Assembly: GCA_030425045.1 (NCBI GenBank)
Contig: JAUHVL010000023.1
Location: 1-53,767, forward strand
Reading direction: 5' to 3'
DNA: 53,767 nucleotides
Origin: a bacterium
Lineage (GTDB): Bacteria > Bdellovibrionota > Bacteriovoracia > Bacteriovoracales > Bacteriovoracaceae
A program made the translations under genes and the position numbers. The notes beneath the pieces are model-generated. The model was given only the letters and a program-made list of their open reading frames with translations. It did not search any database and was not told the DNA's origin. Positions 34,469 through 42,144 of the stretch are shown one piece after another (the stretch's first letter is position 1; each line of letters opens with the position of its first letter).

Positions 34469-34488
34469 GGTAGGATTGTGGTAGGATT
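34469..34488. promoter_or_regulatory. Two 9-bp direct repeats in the promoter region of ugd
   Basis: GGTAGGATT occurs at 34469-34477 and 34480-34488, one helical turn apart, in the divergent region between the flippase-like gene and ugd. Tandem sites one turn apart often bind response regulators. The regulator is unknown. Confidence 0.35.
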
Positions 34489-34537
34489 ATACAGTTTAAA
34501 ATCTAGCTTGTAATTAATATATTTTGAGAGGATTGTT

Positions 34538-35860
34538 ATGAAAGTTTCTGTAATCGGAACAGGTTATGTAGGTTTAGTGTCGGGCACATGTTTTGCTGAA
34601 ATTGGTCATGAAGTAACTTGTATCGATATCGATGATAAAAAAATTGAGACCTTAAAGAAAGGTGAGTCGCCAATCTTCGAACCTGGTCTAAGCGATCTTC
34701 TTAAAAGAAATCAAAAAACGGGACGTTTAAACTTTTCAACAAGTTACGACTCTTGTGCTGATGCAGACTCTATTTTTCTCGCTGTGGGAACTCCTCCTGG
34801 TGATGATGGTAATGCTGATCTTAAATATTTAAAAATGGCCGCTGAGACTGTTGGCGAGCTTGTTAAGGAAAATGGAATAATTGTAATTAAATCGACGGTT
34901 CCTGTTGGTACATGCGATATGATTGAGAATTTAGTCGCGACAAAAACAGATAAGAAATTTCATCTCGTGAACAATCCAGAGTTTTTAAAAGAAGGAACTG
35001 CTGTTGAAGACTTTATGCGACCAGATCGTGTGATCGTAGGAGCGAAAGAAAAGTTTGCCTTTGATAAAATGGATGAGCTTTACGCTCCCCTTGTGGCCCA
35101 AGGAAATCCAATTCAACATATGAGTAATTTATCTGCTGAAATGACGAAGTATGCTGCGAATAGTTTCTTGGCCACGAAGATTTCATTTATTAATGAGGTA
35201 GCAAAACTTTGTGATTTAACAGGTGCTGATATTGAACAGGTGAGAAGTGGGATTAGTAGCGATGTTAGAATTGGGAAACACTTTCTTTATTCTGGACCGG
35301 GCTATGGTGGATCATGCTTTCCTAAAGATGTGAAAGCCTTGATGTATACTGCGAAAGAAAAAGGGATGACGTTTAAAATTATTGAGGCAACTGAAGCAGT
35401 CAATGATGCTCAAAAAACATATATGTTTGGTAAAATTAAAAATCATTATGGTGATGATCTTACTGGTAAAAGATTCGCTTTCTGGGGAGTTTCCTTTAAA
35501 GCAAATACGGACGATGTGAGAGAATCCCCAGCCATTTATATGGCCAGTGCTTTAACTGAAGCAGGAGCTGAAGTTCATTTTTATGATCCCGAAGGTTCGG
35601 ACAATTTTGAAATAGAAATGAAAGAGTTCAAGCATGCTGAAGGAAAATTAAGAAGATTTGAAAATATGTATGAATGTCTCTCTGACTGTGATGGACTTGT
35701 GACAATGACAGAATGGAGAGAGTTTCGAATTCCCGCTTTTGATATGATTAAGTCGAGACTTAAGACTCCTGTAATCTTTGATGCTAGAAATTTATATAGC
35801 ACTGAGAAAGTTCTTGGTTATGGTTTTAAATATTTTGCCATCGGAAAACATATTGAATGA
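34538..35860 (+). CDS. ugd: UDP-glucose 6-dehydrogenase
   Basis: Ugd oxidises UDP-glucose twice to UDP-glucuronate using NAD+, feeding capsule, lipid A or other polysaccharide synthesis. The NAD motif GTGYVGLVSGTCFAEIGH starts at residue 7. NNPEFLKEGTA is present, and the catalytic Cys260 lies in GPGYGGSCFPKD. The GVSFKANTDDVRESPA block belongs to the C-terminal NAD/UDP domain. The length of 440 is usual. GAGAGG precedes the ATG. Its stop overlaps the start of the next gene (ATGA). Confidence 0.97.
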   Translation: MKVSVIGTGYVGLVSGTCFAEIGHEVTCIDIDDKKIETLKKGESPIFEPGLSDLLKRNQKTGRLNFSTSYDSCADADSIFLAVGTPPGDDGNADLKYLKMAAETVGELVKENGIIVIKSTVPVGTCDMIENLVATKTDKKFHLVNNPEFLKEGTAVEDFMRPDRVIVGAKEKFAFDKMDELYAPLVAQGNPIQHMSNLSAEMTKYAANSFLATKISFINEVAKLCDLTGADIEQVRSGISSDVRIGKHFLYSGPGYGGSCFPKDVKALMYTAKEKGMTFKIIEATEAVNDAQKTYMFGKIKNHYGDDLTGKRFAFWGVSFKANTDDVRESPAIYMASALTEAGAEVHFYDPEGSDNFEIEMKEFKHAEGKLRRFENMYECLSDCDGLVTMTEWREFRIPAFDMIKSRLKTPVIFDARNLYSTEKVLGYGFKYFAIGKHIE

Positions 35861-36636
35861 AAATTGCTGTCTATCAACTTTGCTCACAGCTCGACTTTAA
35901 ACCAAATCTTGAAAAGATAAATCGTGCAGCAGCAGAAGCTTCTCAAGCGGGAGCAGTAGCCCTTTTTCTTCCCGAATGTTTTTATTCCATGAGTGATGGC
36001 TCAAAGCCCACCCCTTATCTCGTTGAAAAAAATAATGAACATTTTGAAAATATCAGATCTATCGCGAGAGAAAATAAAATCTACCTTCTTGGTGGAAGTG
36101 TTGCCTACTTTGAGCAGATCGTAATCAATAGAGTTTTAAATTTTGATGATAAGGGTAATGAGCTACCACACTACGATAAGATGCATTTATTTTCGTGCGA
36201 TATAATTCGCGATGGAAAGAGAAAGAAAATAGATGAGGCTGATATTTATACACCTGGGAATAAACCTCAACTTTTAAATATTGAGAGTTGGAAAATAGGA
36301 CTCGGGGTTTGTTTCGATCTTCGCTATAGTGAAATGGCAAAACGTTATCATGATGAGGGTGCAAAAATCTTAACATTTTCATCGGCTTTTACAGTACCTA
36401 CTGGAAAAGCTCATTGGCATACTCTTTTGCGAGCGAGAGCGATTGAAAGTCAGTGTTATGTCATTGCTCCAGCTCAATGGGGAAGGCATAACGATAAAAT
36501 TCAAACATATGGGCACTCTCTTATCGTTGATCCTTGGGGAGAAGTTCTTGCTGATGCTGGTGAAGGTGAATCTCTTATTTATGCAGAATTAGAAGCTGAG
36601 AGAATCGATCAAGTTCGTTCAATGGTTAAAATGTAA
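35857..36636 (+). CDS. Carbon-nitrogen hydrolase, Nit1/Nit2-like
   Basis: This nitrilase-superfamily amidase carries the Glu-Lys-Cys triad. Glu40 is in LFLPECF, Lys108 in HYDKMHLF and Cys152 in GLGVCFDLRY. Close relatives are omega-amidase or deaminated-glutathione amidase (Nit1/YafV-like), which repair side products of transaminases. The 259 residues and the N-terminus MKIAVYQLCS fit. Its ATG overlaps the ugd stop by 4 bp. The pathway link with ugd is unclear, so this is probably a convenience operon. Confidence 0.9.
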   Translation: MKIAVYQLCSQLDFKPNLEKINRAAAEASQAGAVALFLPECFYSMSDGSKPTPYLVEKNNEHFENIRSIARENKIYLLGGSVAYFEQIVINRVLNFDDKGNELPHYDKMHLFSCDIIRDGKRKKIDEADIYTPGNKPQLLNIESWKIGLGVCFDLRYSEMAKRYHDEGAKILTFSSAFTVPTGKAHWHTLLRARAIESQCYVIAPAQWGRHNDKIQTYGHSLIVDPWGEVLADAGEGESLIYAELEAERIDQVRSMVKM

Positions 36637-36718
36637 ATCTCTACCATTTAAAAGCCGATTAATCTTTCTATGTTAAAATAAACATAAATTTTATTAACCA
36701 AAAAAAGGAGATTACTTC

Positions 36719-37543
36719 ATGAAGAAGTTAAACCTATTATTACTGTTTTTATTATTATTTACAGTTTCATGTGCCACGAATAAAAGTTCTGATCGTGGAC
36801 CTGCTGCAAGTAATGATGTTGCCATTGAAAGAGTCGCTGAAGCCTGTGATATCGATGAAGATTTTCTTGGTGACCTCGTCGATAATAATGCTGTTCCAGA
36901 TGAAGCACGTTATCTTTCCGGAGGAGGAGGTTTTCAAACTTTTCTGATGAAAGATGGAAGACTTGTTATTGTTTCTGGAGTGAGAAAAAATTCAAGTAAC
37001 AAATGTAAAATAGATCACCTAAAAATTGATGAAGGTGAGATTACGTCGACATTTGCTAATGGTAGAAGGTTATTTATGGCCGTAAGAAATACAAGAGGAA
37101 GTGGACGAGTCTATGTTATGACTGCCGTTAAAGATCAGGATGCTCGTGACCCTTATCAAGTGCACGAAATAAAGTATGATCACAGACGTTTTGCCAATGC
37201 TTCAAGCTTTGAAAGAAGAACCATCAAAGTAGGAAGTAAGAACAAATACGGTGTGGCTGTCATTCATCGCGATGGTCATGCTTATAATAGAGAGCTGAAG
37301 CCGTGGGAGTGGGGTGATAATAACGAGTATATTACTTCAAAAGAACACGCCGTAAAAATTGATTTAATTCCAGTTAGGCCAAGTCAGCGTGTCGTAAGAA
37401 TTGAGAGACCGAGAGTTGAGACGAGAAGACCTACGGTTACTTACTTACCAAAGCCACCAAAGACATGTAGAGCTGAAGAAAAGATTAGTTTTTTCTTTGG
37501 ACTATTCTCCATTTCAAATAGTGTAGAAGTACCTTGTTCATAA
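36719..37543 (+). CDS. Lipoprotein of unknown function
   Basis: A lipoprotein signal (LLLFLLLFTVSC, Cys19) is followed by about 255 residues without known motifs. The centre has beta-rich stretches such as RLFMAVRNTRGSGRVYVMTA. The C-terminus is basic and Pro-rich and then carries a Cys pair (TCRAEEKISFFFG and VPCS) that could form a disulfide. AAAGGAG lies before the ATG. A 6-bp inverted repeat (TATGTT/AACATA) sits at 36669-36686 in its leader. A strong bidirectional terminator follows. Confidence 0.75.
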   Translation: MKKLNLLLLFLLLFTVSCATNKSSDRGPAASNDVAIERVAEACDIDEDFLGDLVDNNAVPDEARYLSGGGGFQTFLMKDGRLVIVSGVRKNSSNKCKIDHLKIDEGEITSTFANGRRLFMAVRNTRGSGRVYVMTAVKDQDARDPYQVHEIKYDHRRFANASSFERRTIKVGSKNKYGVAVIHRDGHAYNRELKPWEWGDNNEYITSKEHAVKIDLIPVRPSQRVVRIERPRVETRRPTVTYLPKPPKTCRAEEKISFFFGLFSISNSVEVPCS

Positions 37544-37565
37544 AATTTTCTAGAAATAAATAATG

Positions 37566-37592
37566 AAAGCCGGTTTCATACCGGCTTTTTTT
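37566..37592. terminator. Bidirectional terminator between convergent genes
   Basis: AAAGCCGGT and ACCGGCTTT make a perfect 9-bp stem around TTCAT. A T run follows on the plus strand, and the A run before the stem gives T on the minus strand. It serves the lipoprotein gene and the LysR gene, whose stop lies at its edge. Confidence 0.88.
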
Positions 37593-38460
37593 ATTGCAAA
37601 AAGCTATCGAGGTAATCTTTTAACGATACAATCAGGTGGTCTTGTTTATAATCTTTTTTATAAATGACTTTTAGATTAAATTGCTGTTCTTCTAATAACT
37701 CGACAAAACTTCCTCTTTTAAGATCTTTTTTTTCAAGGAAATTGGGAAGAATAGCGACGCCTAAGCCTTGTCTTACTAATGAGTAATGAGAGAGTAGACT
37801 ATTTGTTGAGATTGTAATTTTTGTATCTGGCCAAATCTTTCTCATCCTTGTCACTGTTGGAAACTTATAGTTCTTTTCGTCATCAATTTCTCTTGAGCCG
37901 ATAAAAGATGTGATGATTCTTTGTGAGTTTGCATATTTTTTTGCAATGACGAGATTAAAGGTCACCGGAATCTTCTCGAGAATAAACTGCTTTCCTGTTT
38001 TTGGTGTATGGAAAAAGAGTCCAACGCTTCTTTCATCTTTATTCATTTTTTCTATCATCTCAGCGCTTGTACTCACAATGACTTTGGGGCGAATTCCTTT
38101 TTTGGTAAATTCAAGTTCATCGTAAGCACGGGGTAATATTCTCGAGGCGATCACGTCATTGGTGTAAATAGTAAATGTTTCCTTTAGAGGTATTTCTTCT
38201 TGTTTTGAAAAGTGGAGAATGTCTTCAACTGTATTAAAAATTTCATCACATTTAGAAAAGATAAACTCACCTTCTGGCGTTAGTTCAACACCTCTGCCTG
38301 ACTTTTGAAATAACTTTAAGTCCAAGTCATATTCAAGGTTTTTAACTGTTTTACTTAAAGCAGGTTGTTGAATATAGAGCTTTTCTGAAGCTTTGGAGTA
38401 ACTTCCAGTTTTTGCTACGGCATAAAAATAACGTAAATGATTTAGATTTACATATTCCAT
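37591..38460 (-). CDS. LysR family transcriptional regulator
   Basis: This is a DNA-binding regulator of about 290 residues. The N-terminal winged helix-turn-helix reads LNHLRYFYAVAKTGSYSKAS with PALSKTVKNLEYDLDLKLF, the LysR pattern. An effector-binding domain follows. NhaR is the nearest familiar type by the N-terminal sequence, but the signal is not known. The ATG at 38460 fits the family N-terminus. A GTG six codons upstream is also open. A palindrome with a T-N11-A core overlaps the start. It is divergent from the phosphodiesterase gene at 38552. Confidence 0.92.
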   Translation of the reverse strand: MEYVNLNHLRYFYAVAKTGSYSKASEKLYIQQPALSKTVKNLEYDLDLKLFQKSGRGVELTPEGEFIFSKCDEIFNTVEDILHFSKQEEIPLKETFTIYTNDVIASRILPRAYDELEFTKKGIRPKVIVSTSAEMIEKMNKDERSVGLFFHTPKTGKQFILEKIPVTFNLVIAKKYANSQRIITSFIGSREIDDEKNYKFPTVTRMRKIWPDTKITISTNSLLSHYSLVRQGLGVAILPNFLEKKDLKRGSFVELLEEQQFNLKVIYKKDYKQDHLIVSLKDYLDSFLQ

Positions 38461-38468
38461 ATTGGAAT
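38454..38468. promoter_or_regulatory. LysR-type box overlapping the regulator start codon
   Basis: ATTCCATATTGGAAT has perfect 6-bp arms around TAT and fits T-N11-A, the LysR recognition pattern. It spans the ATG at 38458-38460, which suggests autoregulation. Binding has not been shown. Confidence 0.45.
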
Positions 38469-38551
38469 GAGTTAGCACTAATATATATATTATTCAACTA
38501 AAAAGGCCAGTGCTAGGCTATTGATGAAAATCTTATGAAGGAGCAGTAAGT

Positions 38552-39358
38552 ATGCGTTTTCTATTAGTTTTATTGATCATTTCACTAGAGGTTAAGGCCA
38601 TCACGGTTACCAGTTTAAACCTACAATGGTTTGGTAGAGGCGGAATTATAGAAGGCACCGTGAGTGATGAGTTTAGAGGAAAACGGATAAAAGACTTCCT
38701 TTATAATGAGTTACCAAAAAGTGATGTTTATGTTTTTCAAGAAGTCACAGCTCCAGAGTTAATCAAGAAGACTTTTGATGATCTTGCTTGTGAAAGTTAT
38801 TTCAACGAAATTGAAAGACATCAGCATGTGGTAACATGCCATCAAAAAGAAATCACCAGTGACCATGAAGCAAACTTTCAGGTTAAGTTAGGGAATCCTC
38901 AAATGCGAGCAGCAATGATTTCTAATCTTGTTTTAAAAAATAATAAGAAAGTAAAAGTTATTGGCCTTCATCTAAAAGCAGGAAGTGAAAAAACTAATTT
39001 TAGAAAACAGCAGTTAATAAAACTAGAAGAAGATATTTTTGAAAATAGACCAATGATTATCATTGGTGATTTCAATGCCTATCCCAAAGATAGAACATTA
39101 TTAGAGCAAGATGATGAAGTTATATTTAATGAAGTATTGGCACCATTTGGTTTTGTTAAGTCTCCCATCGATTATAAAACGTTTTTGTGGAGAGAAAAAA
39201 GGGTTTTTGATTTAGCTTGGTATAAAAATCTTGTCCTTAAAAAAGCCGCTGTGTATGGGCCTTGTCGTTTGGATAGTGTTAGTTATCCTTATAGTAGTCA
39301 TGATTTTTATAGAAGATTTGTTTCAGATCATTGTGCTATTCAAGTATCGTTTGAATGA
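38552..39358 (+). CDS. Exported endonuclease/exonuclease/phosphatase family protein
   Basis: This metal-dependent phosphodiesterase has the EEP fold, shared by DNase I, exonuclease III and sphingomyelinases. A short signal peptide precedes ITVTSLNLQWFG. The catalytic series is Asn in SLNLQW, Glu in VFQEVTAPE, His-Leu-Lys in GLHLKAGS, GDFNAYPKD, and SDHCAI at the C-terminus. All active residues are present. Export suggests degradation of extracellular or prey nucleic acid or lipid, an inference from the fold. GAAGGAG precedes the ATG. The LysR gene is divergent. Confidence 0.87.
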   Translation: MRFLLVLLIISLEVKAITVTSLNLQWFGRGGIIEGTVSDEFRGKRIKDFLYNELPKSDVYVFQEVTAPELIKKTFDDLACESYFNEIERHQHVVTCHQKEITSDHEANFQVKLGNPQMRAAMISNLVLKNNKKVKVIGLHLKAGSEKTNFRKQQLIKLEEDIFENRPMIIIGDFNAYPKDRTLLEQDDEVIFNEVLAPFGFVKSPIDYKTFLWREKRVFDLAWYKNLVLKKAAVYGPCRLDSVSYPYSSHDFYRRFVSDHCAIQVSFE

Positions 39359-40125
39359 CCAAGGATTTGCTTTTTCAAAAGACCGAATCTTTTAAAAAAA
39401 GTAATACCCATCTCAAGAGGAAGTTCACCCACTAGATTAAAAAGATCGTCATCTGAAATAGAGACGATCTTTTCTTTTATTATTTCAAGTTCAGGCATAT
39501 TAAGGGATTCGATAACATAATTGGGGATTCTAAGATCATCTTCTTCAGCAAGTCTTGAAATAAAACTAAAACCATGATCGATAAGAAAGAGATTTAGTTC
39601 GGGGTCAATTAAAATATTACCAGGATGGCGGTCATACTCGGCCAAGAGGTAATCAAAAACGATATTTTTATGGTAATCCTCATCACTTATTGTAAGCTCA
39701 GCAAGATAGCCATCTTTTGCCCTTTCAATAAAAAGCTGAAGAGAACCAACTTCGCCAAAAACATTTCGTTCTACCGTAGGGGGAACCAAGTCAAACCCAA
39801 ACGTATCAGAAATTTCATAGGCAGCAATTTCTGCTAAATATTCAGTATTTCTATCTTGTTTTTCTGGTTTAAATACGGCCCTTGTTCCATCTTGAAGTGT
39901 AACGAGATAAACAGAATTATCACCAGCAACAATTCTTCTGATATCACCTTCAATGGGCATTTCTTTTAATTTTTTAACAATGCTTACTGAAGAGCCAAGT
40001 AAGCGATCTAAATTTGAAAGACAATCATGAGAAATTGTAGATGAAAGAGAGCGGGAGTTTTGATAATTGAGGTGGCCACAACCGCACAATAAAAAAATAA
40101 ATAGTAAGAATAGCTTTATGTTCAC
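39340..40125 (-). CDS. Lipoprotein with a kinase-like (PI3/4K, Fam20C-like) domain
   Basis: The 261-residue protein carries a lipobox (LCGC, Cys16). A predicted kinase fold follows: Lys86 in TRAVFKPE (nucleotide), Glu99 in EYLAEIAAYEIS, VPPTV, then EYDRHPGNILID with Asp165 and Asn170, and the metal Asp183 in LFLIDHGFSF. This combination resembles PI3/4-kinase-like and Fam20C-like proteins. The lipobox places it outside the inner membrane, where ATP is scarce, so its donor and target are open. It overlaps the convergent phosphodiesterase gene by 19 bp. Confidence 0.72.
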   Translation of the reverse strand: MNIKLFLLFIFLLCGCGHLNYQNSRSLSSTISHDCLSNLDRLLGSSVSIVKKLKEMPIEGDIRRIVAGDNSVYLVTLQDGTRAVFKPEKQDRNTEYLAEIAAYEISDTFGFDLVPPTVERNVFGEVGSLQLFIERAKDGYLAELTISDEDYHKNIVFDYLLAEYDRHPGNILIDPELNLFLIDHGFSFISRLAEEDDLRIPNYVIESLNMPELEIIKEKIVSISDDDLFNLVGELPLEMGITFFKRFGLLKKQILGHSNDT

Positions 40126-40174
40126 AAAATCTTATCGGCTTTTAATTTAATTTGATGAGTTTATTCAACTTTAC

Positions 40175-40666
40175 TTATTGATCAAGAAAATGCTGATAGA
40201 GATGGACATCGAGAACTTTTCCAAACTTTTTTCCTACTTTCTTTAAAGTTCCTGTCTCAATAAAACCAAGCTTTTGGTGAAGGTGAATACTGGCCAATGC
40301 CTCACAGGAAATTTTAGAAATAAGAGTCCTAAATTGGTATTCTTTACCATGCTCAATAAGGCGGCTAAGAAGAGCTTTTCCTATTCCTTTTTTTTGAAAA
40401 TCGGGAGCAATATAAATGGCTATTTCTCCTGATCCTTCATAGGCCAGTCGGTCTGAAACAGGGGAAAGTGATGCCCAACCTTTTATAAGGTTACTCTCTT
40501 TAAAAACGAAAAGGGGATAAGTCTCATTAAATTTTTCAAACCATGGAGTTTGTTCTGAATTTGTTTTTATTTCTGTATCAAAAGTCGCGGATGTATTAAG
40601 AATCGCCCAATTATAGATCTCGACGATGGCGGGGAGGTCGTGACTTTGCGCTTTTATAATACTCAT
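40175..40666 (-). CDS. GNAT acetyltransferase, phosphinothricin/methionine-sulfone type
   Basis: The 163-residue N-acetyltransferase matches the Pat/MddA group. EIYNWAILNTSATFDTE starts near residue 15, TPWFEKF follows, the acetyl-CoA loop is QKKGIGKALLSRLIEH, and the family motif HLHQKLGFIETG lies near the C-terminus. Relatives acetylate methionine sulfone, methionine sulfoximine or phosphinothricin. In environmental bacteria this is housekeeping detoxification. Single gene, divergent from the GT2 gene at 40707. Confidence 0.92.
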   Translation of the reverse strand: MSIIKAQSHDLPAIVEIYNWAILNTSATFDTEIKTNSEQTPWFEKFNETYPLFVFKESNLIKGWASLSPVSDRLAYEGSGEIAIYIAPDFQKKGIGKALLSRLIEHGKEYQFRTLISKISCEALASIHLHQKLGFIETGTLKKVGKKFGKVLDVHLYQHFLDQ

Positions 40667-40706
40667 AACTAGTCATTTTTAACGCTTTGAAGTACCTTAG
40701 GCAAGT

Positions 40707-41915
40707 ATGAAAAAAGTATCTGTGATTATTCCCGCTTACAACGCGCAAAAGACAATAGAAAAATGTCTTCAAAGTATTTTGGAATCGGATTTTGAAACTA
40801 ATGATCTTGAAGTGATCGTTGTTAATAATAACTCAATCGATAATACTTGTGCTCTGGTCGAAAAGTTTCCCGTCACCCTTATACATGAAAAAGAAAAAGG
40901 ACCGGCCTTTGCTCGAAATGCAGGAGCAAAAAAAGCAACAGGGAAGTACTTGGCCTTTTTGGATGCAGATACCTATATTGAAAAAGACTGGTTTGATGAG
41001 CTCTTAAAAGTTATGGCATCACCTCTTGTTGGTGCTGCTTGTGGACCTATTTTTCCTTGTAAAGAACAAGGCAGTGGAAGCCTTAACGATTTTAGATATC
41101 GTATGATAAAAGCTTCAACGGGGGGAACATTCAATATTCTCGAGCTAGTAGTTCGAGAGTCACCCATGATTAATTCTGCCGCTTGTATGTATCGAAAAAG
41201 TGCTTTTGACTTCGTAAATGGTTTTGAATCGCGATTAATTCGTCACGAAGATATCGATCTTTCAAAAAGATTATGCGTTGCTGGATATGATCTTGCTCTG
41301 GCACCAAAAGCAAAATGTCATGTTCAGTTTCACGGAGAAGGGTGGCTTGATTATTTCAAACGATCTTACCTTCATGGCTATTATAAAAATGATTATATAG
41401 CCAGATGGCAACAGGGAATAAAAATTGAGGGAGGGACTGATCGTCAACCTGAAGCGAGTGAGCACAGAAAAGTTTTTAAAAAACAAAGCTTTGCAAACTC
41501 TTGGTGGGCCATAAAAAACATTATCAAATTCTCGCTACTGAGTATATTCAAGCTAGATTCATATTGGTTTAAATTAATGCTTATGGATGTGGTTAAAATT
41601 ATTGGTCAGCTACGAGGTCATTACCGCAGAAAAATGTTTGCTCCTGTCGTGGTTAAACTTTTGCCAGCTGAACTAAGAAAAAGAGTTGTTGATATTGGAG
41701 GAGGGCGAGAGATCGAGCTTTCTTCTACGATTCGAGTTATCAGAACACCATCTCCCTACGTATTAGATATCAATAAAGGAATGGCCTTAGAGCTTTCAAG
41801 AAACAACGGACTTGCTGCTGTCTTTTTACTTGATAAATATATGGGGGTGGATACATCTGAACTTTATCAAAGTGAAGCCTTCAAAAGAGTGTTGGCAAAA
41901 AGTTTTCTGATTTAA
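40707..41915 (+). CDS. Family 2 glycosyltransferase with an unassigned C-terminal domain
   Basis: The GT-A domain covers about residues 1-290. It starts KKVSVIIPAYNAQKTIEKCL, with GPAFARNAGAKKATGKYLAF leading to the metal motif Asp86-Ala-Asp88, and RHEDIDLSKRLCVAGYDLAL as the acceptor/base region. No membrane anchor is evident, so it is probably membrane-associated. The last 80 residues (RKRVVDIGGGREIELSSTI onward) form a small extra domain that I cannot assign. It probably extends a surface glycan. Confidence 0.88.
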   Translation: MKKVSVIIPAYNAQKTIEKCLQSILESDFETNDLEVIVVNNNSIDNTCALVEKFPVTLIHEKEKGPAFARNAGAKKATGKYLAFLDADTYIEKDWFDELLKVMASPLVGAACGPIFPCKEQGSGSLNDFRYRMIKASTGGTFNILELVVRESPMINSAACMYRKSAFDFVNGFESRLIRHEDIDLSKRLCVAGYDLALAPKAKCHVQFHGEGWLDYFKRSYLHGYYKNDYIARWQQGIKIEGGTDRQPEASEHRKVFKKQSFANSWWAIKNIIKFSLLSIFKLDSYWFKLMLMDVVKIIGQLRGHYRRKMFAPVVVKLLPAELRKRVVDIGGGREIELSSTIRVIRTPSPYVLDINKGMALELSRNNGLAAVFLLDKYMGVDTSELYQSEAFKRVLAKSFLI

Positions 41916-42144
41916 TATCTTCAAAAAGTTAACTTCAAAAAGTTAACTGACAAAAAAAATTTGCAGAGATTTTTTTCTAAAAAAAACTAAACGTTAAATA
42001 TTTTCAATAAGATACATTTTTTTAGTTGATAAAACTTATCCGAAACCCATGATTGTGAGAAAATAAATTATTAGATATCGGTTAAGTCGTTAATTTCTAT
42101 GCGCTTTGAACCGATACAAGTAGTACGTTAGCGGAGATAAAAAC
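41916..42144 (+). other. 229-bp AT-rich non-coding region upstream of the large membrane protein
   Basis: The 14-base unit CTTCAAAAAGTTAA is repeated in tandem at 41919-41946. A T-rich tract follows at about 41971-42030. An inverted repeat TATCGGTT (42076-42083) with AACCGATA (42109-42116) lies in the presumed leader. No open frame of note and no clear promoter was found. Confidence 0.5.

Noticed and set aside
34367-34511. A 15-base direct repeat (TAAAATCTAGCTTGT) at 34367-34381 and 34497-34511.
   Set aside because: One copy is inside the flippase-like coding region, and a match of this length is roughly expected by chance in a window of this size and base composition.
41919-41946. Tandem 14-base repeat after the GT2 gene.
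   Set aside because: Only two copies, without symmetry or a promoter link, so it is probably a local duplication.
41916-42144. AT-rich region with a tandem repeat as a possible replication origin.
   Set aside because: No DnaA-box clusters were noticed and no replication genes are nearby.
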